Notes: generated from the letters alone by a model not told the origin. A stretch of DNA of 9,072 nucleotides from Candidatus Microgenomates bacterium (GCA_022866885.1 JALHWS010000124.1:1-9072), one strand, 5' to 3'; positions 1 to 5,995 are shown, counted from the first letter of the stretch. Made by a program: numbers and translations.

Positions 1-48
1 AATTATTAAACAAAAAATTACACTTAAGATATAAATTAGTTTTTTCAT
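1..48 (-). CDS. Start of a putative secreted or membrane protein (partial, cut by window edge)
   Basis: Sixteen open codons run from an ATG at 48 to the left edge. They read MKKLIYILSVIFCLII: two lysines followed by an unbroken hydrophobic run, which is what a signal peptide or N-terminal membrane anchor looks like. The ATG lies only two bases after the stop codon of the gene ending at 51, so the two are probably co-transcribed and translationally coupled. No clear Shine-Dalgarno is visible. Only the first 16 residues can be seen, so the product cannot be named, and chance reading of AT-rich sequence is possible. Confidence 0.5.
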   Translation of the reverse strand, partial: MKKLIYILSVIFCLII

Positions 49-50
49 AT

Positions 51-1364
51 TTAGTTCACACCGATTATTTGGACGATATCATCTGAAATAATTTTTCTGT
101 ACTGGGTTGTCACCGGATTGAAAAGATAGATGCCGTCAAGTACCTGCATATAATTTGCGTTGATTCCACCAAGACTGTCGGGAAGGATTGTTCTTAAACC
201 GGACAAAGTTGTTCCGTCTTTAAACTGTTTCAGAAATACGCCGTTGGTGTTTGAGGAAAACAATAAGCTTTTTTTCGAGACGGTATCAATGATGCTGTAT
301 TGTTTTGGCATTGTTTGCGATTGGGTATTTGTCAAACTGCGGTAAATAAGTTTTTTCCCGTCGAAACTATAACAAAGATGGTCAAAGGTTGTTCCATTTA
401 CATCGGAAACTAGGGTCGAAATCTCCCCTGTCTCCAGATTGAGGATTTTCACCTCGTTGGGGTTTATTACCGCTTCCCGATTGATCGTGTCTTTTTCCGA
501 ACGCGGAAGAATTTTGGTTTTTGCTTTTTGGTTATAGGCAGTATAAGCCAGATACCGGCCATCGGAAGAAATAACCGGGCTGGAAGAATATTCATCCAGT
601 CCCAATCCGGTAATGGGTTGCAAGCCGTCGTTGGTTGAAACGGAAAACACTCCCCTATACAGACCGGTCATTCTGGCACTGTAGGAATCGAGATATATCC
701 GATCGGTTATTTTTGACCAAAAAATAGGATATTTTACCTGATCCGATACTTCTTCAGAAAAAAGAACTTTACGATCATTAGGGTCATCAACCTTTTGGTA
801 AACGACCTGCGTGAGACCGCTTTTTACCTGTCCTTTGGACATTTCCCAGACTGCCAAAGCCGACTTATCGGGAGATAAAATATATGATTCTATCTGAAAT
901 CCATCTGTTGCTAAATAGACAGAACGGCGAAGACCAGTATCTGCAAGGAAATAATAAATATTCAATCCCCTGTCCAAGAAACCCAAATCGCCTATATAAA
1001 GGTAGGTATTGTCGGAAAGCGGTACGATTTGTTTGGCGTCTTCCTCAACCTTTCCCTGTAATTTAGCGTTATTGCCGTCAGGATCGACGGAATACAGCTC
1101 AACCGTGTTGGGACCCTTAGGATTTTCTATGGATTTGGCAAAATATATCTTTTCTTTGTCGTCCAAAATTTTCTGCCCACCGCCACCGGTACCAGGAGAT
1201 TGAGTAACAGTACCAGGCCGGCCGATTGTTCCCTTCTTTAACAGCTCCTGTCCTTTTTTTGATGATAACAATAAAGATATTATTATCAGGAAAACGAGGG
1301 CTACGGTTCCGATTATTAAGATTCTCTTTTTACGGGTGGAAAAAAGGCTTTTCAATTTTTCCAT
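51..1364 (-). CDS. Membrane-anchored beta-propeller-like (PD40/TolB-like) protein of unknown function
   Basis: A 437-residue protein. A short basic N-terminus (RKKR at 11-14) precedes one hydrophobic segment at about 15-35, then a Gly/Pro/Thr-rich linker at about 46-64 (including GTGGGGQ), so it probably has a single membrane anchor with an extracytoplasmic bulk. The rest is beta-rich with repeats of the form S-x-D-G/K-x-x-L-A/I-Y: LSPDKSALAVWE near 163, ISSDGRYLAYT near 265 and YSFDGKKLIYR near 332. These resemble PD40/WD40-like propeller blades such as those of TolB and DPP-IV-type propellers. No catalytic domain is evident. It follows miaB after 47 bases that contain a possible promoter, has no clear Shine-Dalgarno, and is followed two bases later by another putative exported protein, suggesting a cell-surface gene pair. 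The specific function is unknown. Confidence 0.75.
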   Translation of the reverse strand: MEKLKSLFSTRKKRILIIGTVALVFLIIISLLLSSKKGQELLKKGTIGRPGTVTQSPGTGGGGQKILDDKEKIYFAKSIENPKGPNTVELYSVDPDGNNAKLQGKVEEDAKQIVPLSDNTYLYIGDLGFLDRGLNIYYFLADTGLRRSVYLATDGFQIESYILSPDKSALAVWEMSKGQVKSGLTQVVYQKVDDPNDRKVLFSEEVSDQVKYPIFWSKITDRIYLDSYSARMTGLYRGVFSVSTNDGLQPITGLGLDEYSSSPVISSDGRYLAYTAYNQKAKTKILPRSEKDTINREAVINPNEVKILNLETGEISTLVSDVNGTTFDHLCYSFDGKKLIYRSLTNTQSQTMPKQYSIIDTVSKKSLLFSSNTNGVFLKQFKDGTTLSGLRTILPDSLGGINANYMQVLDGIYLFNPVTTQYRKIISDDIVQIIGVN

Positions 1365-1377
1365 ATCTATATCTTTA

Positions 1378-1404
1378 AGAATAACACAAAAAAGTACTTG
1401 TCAA
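1378..1404 (-). promoter_or_regulatory. Possible promoter for the propeller-protein gene
   Basis: On the minus strand a perfect TTGACA (1404-1399) is followed after 15 bases by TATTCT (1383-1378) preceded by TGT, giving an extended -10 form. The spacer is shorter than the usual 16-18. The -10 ends 13 bases before the ATG at 1364, so the leader would be only about 6 bases. It sits in the 47-base gap after miaB and would let the downstream surface-protein genes be transcribed independently. Confidence 0.45.
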
Positions 1405-1411
1405 CCAGCGG

Positions 1412-2563
1412 TTATTTTTTCTTCACCAGGTTTGGCTTATTGATAAGGTTTTCCAGGATTTGCCAGCGCCTTTTTTTCACTTGATGGGGAATATTATCTT
1501 TCAATGTCTTGCGAGCTGCGGTCATGGGTCGATCCGAGTAAAGAGAGACGTATGCCTTATTAAAACCGGCTTGTTTGGCTAAATTAACCGTATCTTGAAA
1601 TTCTTCTTCCGTCTCACCGCAAAAACCGACAATTATGTCCGTACTTACTTTCAAATTTTTCCTGCCTGCGCAGGCAGGAATTTTTAATTTTAAATTTTTA
1701 ATTAACATCAGGTATTCGTCGCGCGTGTACCAACGGTTCATCCGTTTCAAAACTGAATTGCTGCCGGATTGGACAGGCAGATGGATTTGTCTTGAAATTT
1801 TAGGATTATTGACAATTACTTCAATCAATCTTGCCGAAAAATCCCATGGGTTTGAGGACATGAAATCAATTTCTTCAATCCCCTCAATCTTACAGATGTC
1901 TTCGAGAAGATACGGAAAAAGGGTTGGAATCCGTAGTCGCCCCAAGTGTTTTACATAAATTGGTTTTAAATTTGTTGATTTTTGAGTTTTTATAAGATCC
2001 GCACCGTACGAATTGACGTTCATTCCAAGCAATGTAATCTTCTTGTAACCCTTTTTTGCCAGATCTTTGCATTCGGCAACAACTTCCTCATAAGGACGAC
2101 TTACCTCCCTGCCTCTGGAATAAGGGACAACGCAATAGGTACAGAAATTATTACAGCCTGAGGAAATCGGCACTAGGGCATGAAATTTATCCGTTCGCAG
2201 TTGCGGATAGCCAAAACCAATCTCTTCAATCGGTAAAAATTCATCCACCTGTGGTAATTTCTTTTTAATAAGCCTCAAAAATTTCCCCGTTTTATCCCTT
2301 ACCATCATACCGACTATACATCCGGTCAAAACAATTTTTCTTTTCGCTTTATGCTTAACGCTTTTCGCTAGATTATTCACCAGTCCATAAACACGATTCT
2401 CGGCCATCTCCCGCACCATACAGGAATTTATGACAATATAATCAGCCTGATTGATGCTAAGGGACTTAACCATCCCCTGGCCTTCCAAGTATGAAGTGAT
2501 CCTTTCCGAATCCGCTTCATTTTGCGCGCAGCCGAAGGTAACGATAAAGTATTTTAGAGGCAT
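1412..2563 (-). CDS. miaB: tRNA (N6-isopentenyl adenosine(37)-C2)-methylthiotransferase, MiaB family, TRAM-less
   Basis: A 383-residue radical-SAM methylthiotransferase that would add the methylthio group to modified A37 of tRNAs reading UNN codons. The N-terminal UPF0004 domain has its three cluster-binding cysteines (Cys12 in FGCAQNEADSE, Cys48 in NSCMVRE, Cys82 in LTGC). The radical-SAM motif is Cys137-x3-Cys141-x2-Cys144 (SGCNNFCTYC). The DSE and VRE context fits MiaB better than RimO or MtaB. Two insertions stand out: about 18 residues near 190-212, and PACAGRK at 296-302, encoded by a perfect palindrome. The protein stops after the ENLIN helix, where relatives (about 440 residues) continue into the tRNA-binding TRAM domain. 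The start is 14 bases after the nitroreductase stop with no Shine-Dalgarno, so expression probably depends on the upstream gene. No miaA is in view. MiaB rather than MtaB is likely but not certain. Confidence 0.87.
   Translation of the reverse strand: MPLKYFIVTFGCAQNEADSERITSYLEGQGMVKSLSINQADYIVINSCMVREMAENRVYGLVNNLAKSVKHKAKRKIVLTGCIVGMMVRDKTGKFLRLIKKKLPQVDEFLPIEEIGFGYPQLRTDKFHALVPISSGCNNFCTYCVVPYSRGREVSRPYEEVVAECKDLAKKGYKKITLLGMNVNSYGADLIKTQKSTNLKPIYVKHLGRLRIPTLFPYLLEDICKIEGIEEIDFMSSNPWDFSARLIEVIVNNPKISRQIHLPVQSGSNSVLKRMNRWYTRDEYLMLIKNLKLKIPACAGRKNLKVSTDIIVGFCGETEEEFQDTVNLAKQAGFNKAYVSLYSDRPMTAARKTLKDNIPHQVKKRRWQILENLINKPNLVKKK
1659..1680. repeat. Perfect 22-bp palindrome inside miaB
   Basis: An uninterrupted palindrome with the 18-bp GC-rich core CCTGCCTGCGCAGGCAGG at 1661-1678, extended by TT and AA on either side. 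It lies in AT-rich coding sequence, is in frame, and encodes PACAGRK (residues 296-302 of MiaB) where relatives have roughly one residue. A 12-base direct repeat with one mismatch brackets it (1649-1660 and 1688-1699, TTT[C/T]AAATTTTT on the plus strand). No second copy was seen in the window. It resembles a small palindromic element tolerated within a coding region. Confidence 0.8.
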
Positions 2564-2577
2564 AAAAAGATGATTAT

Positions 2578-3096
2578 TTAGCGATATTCTACCAGATCGG
2601 TCAACGGTTTTCTCTCAGGACGGACGGGATCTTCGTCAGGGTAGCCGATAACGATCGTCGCCACCGGTGTAAGTGTTGTTTGTAAAACTTCCTTAATTTT
2701 TTGCTCATCAAAGTTGCCGACCCAGCAAGTTGCATATCCCAGCGCAGTGGCCGCCAGAATGGAAAAAGAGGCGGCAATGGTCGCATCCTGCAAAGTGTAG
2801 AGATTTTTACCCCGGTCGCCAAAAGAGGCAATCGCTTGTTCCGGATCGGTGCAAAAAATCAAAATCAGGGCGGCATTTTTGATAAAGTCTGTTCGCTGGT
2901 TATAATAGGCTTGAAATACTTTCCCGATATTAGCCGGACTTTTAACGCAAAAAACTTTGTAACTTTGCAAGTGTCTGGCTGATGGGGCTAAACTGGCGGT
3001 TTCCAAAATTTTCGCGATGTCTTTCTCGGGTATGGTCTTTCCGGGTAGATATTTCCGGATGGCTTTCCTTTTGGCGATAACTTCAAAAAAATCCAT
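2578..3096 (-). CDS. Nitroreductase family FMN-dependent oxidoreductase
   Basis: A 172-residue protein with the compact nitroreductase fold. The N-terminal RKAIRKY (10-16) is the basic FMN-phosphate motif. APSARHLQSYKV (37-48) matches the usual APSxxNxQPWxF strand, although the common Asn and Pro-Trp are replaced by His-Leu and Ser-Tyr. The central helix QDATIAASFSILAATALGYATCWVG (103-127, quoted here in pieces: QDATIAASFS, then ILAATALGYA, then TCWVG) is typical, and the C-terminal strand ATIVIGYPDEDP precedes a basic tail. Members are usually homodimers that reduce nitroaromatics, quinones or flavins with NAD(P)H; the physiological substrate cannot be inferred. It is the first gene of a minus-strand group with miaB and diverges from the DUF421 gene across 47 bases. 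The upstream GAGAG is at best a weak ribosome binding site. Confidence 0.88.
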   Translation of the reverse strand: MDFFEVIAKRKAIRKYLPGKTIPEKDIAKILETASLAPSARHLQSYKVFCVKSPANIGKVFQAYYNQRTDFIKNAALILIFCTDPEQAIASFGDRGKNLYTLQDATIAASFSILAATALGYATCWVGNFDEQKIKEVLQTTLTPVATIVIGYPDEDPVRPERKPLTDLVEYR

Positions 3097-3143
3097 AATT
3101 AGTTACTCTCTTTTCAAAGACTATTATAATATATAATAGGTAT
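3097..3143. promoter_or_regulatory. Divergent promoter region with overlapping TATAAT boxes
   Basis: The 47 bases between the divergent nitroreductase and DUF421 genes hold two plus-strand TATAAT boxes (3125-3130 and 3132-3137) and one minus-strand TATAAT (3128-3123), all overlapping. No good TTGACA is visible on either side. The second plus-strand box ends six bases before the DUF421 ATG, predicting a leaderless transcript. The minus-strand box leaves about 26 bases before the nitroreductase ATG. Overlap implies the two polymerases compete. Confidence 0.55.
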
Positions 3144-3653
3144 ATGGAGGAAATTGTTTCTATCGTTATCCGTTCAACCGCGGTTTATGCCTTTATTATC
3201 ATCGCTATCCGCTTGTTTGGTAAAAAAGAACTGACGCAGTTATCCATTATCGATTTGGTCTTTATTCTCCTTATCAGCAATTCCGTCCAAAGCGCCATGA
3301 TCGGAGACAACAATACTTTAATTGGCGGATTGACTGCGGCAACTGCCCTCTTTTGTACCAACTGGATTTTGAAAAACCTGATTTTCCGCTCATCTTCAAT
3401 CAGCCGCTTCATGCAGGGCAATCCTTTGATGCTTATCTACCACGGGAAAATCATCAAAAAGCATCTTGACGAAGCCAAAATTTCCCATGAAGAACTGGAG
3501 GCGGCCATTCGCGAACATGGGGTGAAAGATATCAGTCAGGTGGACCTGGCGGTTTTGGAAATTGACGGCAATATCAGCGTCCTTTCTCAAAATTTTTCCC
3601 GGCAAACCGTAAAACGAAGACGCGTCCAAAAACAGTTATTACCGATTAGTTAA
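3144..3653 (+). CDS. DUF421 / YetF family membrane protein
   Basis: A 169-residue protein, the only clear plus-strand gene. Three hydrophobic segments lie at about 4-24, 33-51 and 57-77. RLFGKKELTQLSIIDLVFILLIS carries the family signature around the first loop (RLFGKKEL at 23-30, SIIDLVF at 34-40). The C-terminal cytoplasmic domain (about 84-150) has the YetF features NPLMLIYHGKI, ISHEELEAAIREHGV, and DLAVLEIDGNISVL. Length is slightly below typical YetF proteins, which often exceed 200 residues. The biochemical role of the family is poorly defined; B. subtilis members are linked to spore or envelope physiology. The gene probably has a leaderless transcript because TATAAT ends six bases before the ATG; GGAGG lies inside the reading frame at the start and cannot act as a normal ribosome binding site. 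It ends 11 bases from the convergent guaA-like gene. Confidence 0.85.
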   Translation: MEEIVSIVIRSTAVYAFIIIAIRLFGKKELTQLSIIDLVFILLISNSVQSAMIGDNNTLIGGLTAATALFCTNWILKNLIFRSSSISRFMQGNPLMLIYHGKIIKKHLDEAKISHEELEAAIREHGVKDISQVDLAVLEIDGNISVLSQNFSRQTVKRRRVQKQLLPIS

Positions 3654-3664
3654 TATTATTTCCG

Positions 3665-4621
3665 TCAGACCGCTTCCATGGTGGATGGCGGTTTGGAAGC
3701 GATGTTGTAAGTGACGCTGACTATTTCCGTACACGCCGCGACAATTTTATCCGCCAACTTCGTCAATACGCTAAAAGGCAGCTTGGTCGGATAAGCTTTC
3801 CGGGCATCAAGACTGTCCCAGCACCTTATCTCAATCTGCATGCCATATGCTCTTTTCCCCTCCCTCATCCCGGTCACCCGGTCATTATGCAAAATCGCCA
3901 TGTATTGAAAAGCACCGCTTTTTCTCAACTGGTTTTCCACGATCAACGTCACTTTCCGGACTAAGTCAATTTTCTCCGGAGTAACGCTGCCGATCACCCG
4001 AGCGGAAAGCGCCGGACCGGGAAAAGGCATTCTCTGGTAAACGGCAACCGGTAGTCCCAGCGCTTTGGCCACCCGCCTGACCCCATCTTTGCGAAGATCT
4101 ATCAAAGGTTCAAGCATCCGATAACCGAAAGCTTTTTGCGGATCAATTCCGATCTGGGCAAAAACATTATGCTGTCTTTTGATGCCGGCGGCGGTTTCTT
4201 CTATATCAGTTAATATCGTTCCCTGCAGTAAATATTTGGCCTGATGGGTTTTTACCAGTTTCTGAAAAACTTCTTTGTAAAAAGTCTGGGTAATAGCTTC
4301 GCGCTTTTCCTCCGGATCGGAAATGCCGGCAAGCGCTGAGAAAAATTTTGATCTGGCATCAACCACTTCAACTTTTACTCCCAGTTTTTTGAAAACGGCC
4401 ACCACCTGCTCCGGCTCTCCTTCTCTCATTAAACCGTTATTGATAAAATATGCTTTGAGTTGGTTTCCCAGAGCTTTGTGTCCCAACATGGTGACGACTG
4501 AAGAGTCGACGCCACCGGAAAGGGCCGTTACAGCTAAATCATCACCGATCATATTTTTAATCTCTTTAACTTTTTCCGAAATATAAATATGCGGGTTAAA
4601 TTTTTTGGATAATACTTTCAT
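3665..4621 (-). CDS. guaA: Standalone ATP-pyrophosphatase of the GMP synthase (GuaA) C-terminal family
   Basis: A 318-residue protein. The PP-loop SGGVDSS (35-41) binds ATP for adenylation. Other family landmarks are GLMREGEPEQVV (63-74), SDPEEKR (101-107), LLQGTILTDIEE (131-142), the RMPFPGPALSARVIG segment (197-211) and the C-terminal KPPSTME (310-316), equivalent to KPPATIEWE of GMP synthase. There is no glutamine amidotransferase domain, so ammonia would come from a separate subunit or free ammonium. The usual TLYPDVIES segment is replaced by TILTDIEETAAGIKRQHN, so this is a divergent branch; from memory, similar proteins are labelled ExsB-family. GMP synthesis from XMP is plausible but not certain. 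An in-frame ATG at 4639 would add six residues, but GGAAGGAG at 4636-4629, seven bases before 4621, decides the start. It begins one base after the coaBC stop. Confidence 0.8.
   Translation of the reverse strand: MKVLSKKFNPHIYISEKVKEIKNMIGDDLAVTALSGGVDSSVVTMLGHKALGNQLKAYFINNGLMREGEPEQVVAVFKKLGVKVEVVDARSKFFSALAGISDPEEKREAITQTFYKEVFQKLVKTHQAKYLLQGTILTDIEETAAGIKRQHNVFAQIGIDPQKAFGYRMLEPLIDLRKDGVRRVAKALGLPVAVYQRMPFPGPALSARVIGSVTPEKIDLVRKVTLIVENQLRKSGAFQYMAILHNDRVTGMREGKRAYGMQIEIRCWDSLDARKAYPTKLPFSVLTKLADKIVAACTEIVSVTYNIASKPPSTMEAV
3671..3701. repeat. Hairpin at the 3' end of the guaA-like gene
   Basis: CGCTTCCA (3671-3678) and TGGAAGCG (3694-3701) form a perfect 8-bp stem with a 15-base loop, within the last dozen codons of the guaA-like gene and just past the convergent DUF421 stop. 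Neither strand shows a T-tract directly after it, so it is not a canonical terminator. It could still protect or end convergent transcripts. Confidence 0.35.
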
Positions 4622-4622
4622 C

Positions 4623-5822
4623 CTAATTCTCCTTCCCATCAGGAAAAATATTATTTAATATTTTCTCGGCAATCTCTGTTTTTGGCGCTTTAGGGATTTT
4701 CACCAGTAAACCTTTTCCGGAAACGATATAGACTTCATTATCATTGGCGGCAAAACCGATGCCTTCACCTCCTACATCATTGGCAATAATGTAATCGGCT
4801 CCGCAATCTTCTAATTTTTCAAAAGCGGTTTTGATTATTTCTTTTTCCGACAATTTATAAATCGCTTTGAAACCGACAAGTTTTATTTTTCTGTTCCATT
4901 TTTTCACCTGGTTAATGATTTTCCTGGCCGGTTTGAAAGAAACCTTAATCGACTGACGGCTGTCGATTTTCTGATCGATAAATTTCTCCGGGATAAAATC
5001 GGAAACGGCGGCCACGTGAAAAAGGCAATCGTAATCCTTAATATTTTTCTTCATTAATTCTTCCAGTTCTGACGCTGTCATAAACTTTGCTTCCCGCACG
5101 GGAAATCTTGGCATAACCGAAGAAACTGAGTGGAGAAATAAAACTTGCGCTCCCTGCGAAGTACTGGCGTCAGCCAAAGCCGCTCCCATTTTGCCGGTGC
5201 TCCTATTGGTAATCATTCTGACGGCATCGATCGGCTCCGTTGTTCCGCCGGCGGTAATCATAATTTTTTTCCCTTTTAATTTTTTTGACTGTAATAATAT
5301 TCTTTCTATTTCTCCTGCAATTTCCTCAACATCCGGCAACCTGCCGATACCGACGGTTCCGCAAGCCAACCGTCCGCTAACCGGCGGCAGGATATATAAA
5401 CTTCGCCTTTTTAATATTTGTATGTTTTCTTTCACCGCCGGATTTTCCCACATGCGGCTGTTCATCGAAGGGCATATCAAAACCGGAGAATGACTGGCAA
5501 GAATTGTGGTGGTCAATAAATCATCAGCTAAACCGCCCGCAATTTTTCCGATGATATCCGCTGTCGCCGGAGCAACAACAATCAAATCGGCTTTTGCTGC
5601 CAACTCTATATGGTCTATTTTTCCTTTATGAAAAATATTTTTGTAGCTGATTTTATGACCGGCCGCTTTCTCAAAATCTTCGCTTCCGAACATCTCAATT
5701 GCGTGCCGGGTCATCACCACCGCAACATCATGTTTTTTTCCTTTAAGGATTTTTATCAGATCGAGTAGTTTATATCCGGCAATCCCAGCCGAGATACCGA
5801 CGATAATGGAAGCGCTTTTCAT
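4623..5822 (-). CDS. coaBC: Bifunctional phosphopantothenoylcysteine decarboxylase / phosphopantothenate-cysteine ligase
   Basis: A 399-residue cytoplasmic enzyme making 4'-phosphopantetheine from 4'-phosphopantothenate and cysteine in CoA synthesis. The N-terminal CoaC flavoprotein domain (about 1-180) has IVGISAGIAGYK, catalytic His71 (DHIELA), the PASANT-type APATADIIGKIAGGLADDLL at 84-103, substrate-contacting PSMNSRMW (118-125) and Cys154 in GRLACGTVGIGR. The C-terminal CoaB domain (about 187-399) has ITAGGTTEPID (189-199), Asn206 in NRSTGKMG, a lysine near 285 and IIANDV (345-350). Length is typical of fused CoaBC. The reading frame stays open up to 5984, but those extra residues run through inverted repeats and a promoter and do not resemble CoaC. 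The ATG at 5822, with an extended -10 eight bases upstream and no Shine-Dalgarno, fits the family start. It is coupled to the downstream guaA-like gene. Confidence 0.93.
   Translation of the reverse strand: MKSASIIVGISAGIAGYKLLDLIKILKGKKHDVAVVMTRHAIEMFGSEDFEKAAGHKISYKNIFHKGKIDHIELAAKADLIVVAPATADIIGKIAGGLADDLLTTTILASHSPVLICPSMNSRMWENPAVKENIQILKRRSLYILPPVSGRLACGTVGIGRLPDVEEIAGEIERILLQSKKLKGKKIMITAGGTTEPIDAVRMITNRSTGKMGAALADASTSQGAQVLFLHSVSSVMPRFPVREAKFMTASELEELMKKNIKDYDCLFHVAAVSDFIPEKFIDQKIDSRQSIKVSFKPARKIINQVKKWNRKIKLVGFKAIYKLSEKEIIKTAFEKLEDCGADYIIANDVGGEGIGFAANDNEVYIVSGKGLLVKIPKAPKTEIAEKILNNIFPDGKEN
4629..4636 (-). promoter_or_regulatory. Ribosome binding site for the guaA-like gene
   Basis: GGAAGGAG on the minus strand is formed by the final codons of coaBC and stands seven bases before the ATG at 4621. 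It selects that ATG over the in-frame ATG at 4639, and implies that ribosomes finishing coaBC reinitiate on the next gene. Confidence 0.8.
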
Positions 5823-5830
5823 GCGGGTAT

Positions 5831-5839
5831 AGTATAACA
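5831..5839 (-). promoter_or_regulatory. Extended -10 promoter of coaBC, leaderless-type
   Basis: The minus strand reads TGTTATACT (5839-5831), an extended -10 (TGn plus TATACT). It ends eight bases before the coaBC ATG, so transcription should begin at or within about two bases of the start codon. No good -35 is present; the position where it would lie is inside the left arm of the 13-bp inverted repeat. Confidence 0.55.
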
Positions 5840-5849
5840 GAGAAATTAG

Positions 5850-5911
5850 TACTGTATTTCGTGAATGTTCCGGTACGCAAACATGACATGCGAGATTAAC
5901 GAAATACAGTA
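5850..5911. repeat. 13-bp perfect inverted repeat upstream of coaBC
   Basis: TACTGTATTTCGT (5850-5862) and ACGAAATACAGTA (5899-5911) are exact reverse complements separated by 36 bases. The interior can form a smaller stem (ATGTT at 5865-5869 with AACAT at 5880-5884, or CGCA with TGCG). The left arm overlaps the region where the coaBC -35 element would lie. It could be an operator with two half-sites, a structured RNA at the end of the hup transcript, or a small palindromic element. Confidence 0.75.
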
Positions 5912-5954
5912 TTAGAAGAACTCCCGCAATTTTTGTTTTTGAGAGTTCTTCTAA
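5912..5954. repeat. 12-bp perfect inverted repeat downstream of hup
   Basis: TTAGAAGAACTC (5912-5923) and GAGTTCTTCTAA (5943-5954) pair perfectly around a 19-base loop containing A/T runs. It directly abuts the 13-bp dyad at 5850-5911. On the minus strand the stem is followed by TACTGTATTT rather than a T-tract, so a classic terminator is not evident, although it may act as a backup one. Confidence 0.7.
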
Positions 5955-5962
5955 AATTTGAT

Positions 5963-5991
5963 CCGGCGATTGCCGGTCCGCCAACTGGCGG
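5963..5991 (-). terminator. Tandem hairpin terminator candidate after hup
   Basis: Four bases after the hup stop the minus strand holds CCGCCAGTTGGCGG (5991-5978, 6-bp arms), then CCGGCAATCGCCGG (5976-5963, 5-bp arms, AATC loop), then ATCAAATTTT. Two stacked GC-rich hairpins followed by a short T run fit a rho-independent terminator of modest strength for hup. Confidence 0.55.
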
Positions 5992-5995
5992 AAAT

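Noticed and set aside
1635..1958. A 107-codon plus-strand frame opposite miaB
   Set aside because: It is a shadow of miaB; its sequence has no recognisable family features and spans the palindrome and the AT-rich insertion by chance.
3665..3667. Recoded TGA (as in Gracilibacteria or SR1)
   Set aside because: TGA ends the guaA-like frame exactly after the conserved KPPSTME C-terminus, so it functions as a stop here.
4622..4639. Earlier start at 4639 for the guaA-like gene
   Set aside because: It would place the ribosome binding site GGAAGGAG inside the coding region and has no Shine-Dalgarno of its own.
5850..5911. LexA/SOS operator
   Set aside because: The arm ends TACTGTAT and ATACAGTA resemble halves of the E. 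coli LexA box, but they are separated by dozens of bases, not the spacing needed for one LexA dimer, and the next gene is coaBC, not an SOS gene.
5823..5984. Longer coaBC with about 54 extra N-terminal residues (ATG at 5984)
   Set aside because: The extension would be encoded by the inverted repeats and the extended -10 box and does not resemble any CoaC N-terminus; MKSASIIVGISAG at 5822 matches the family start.
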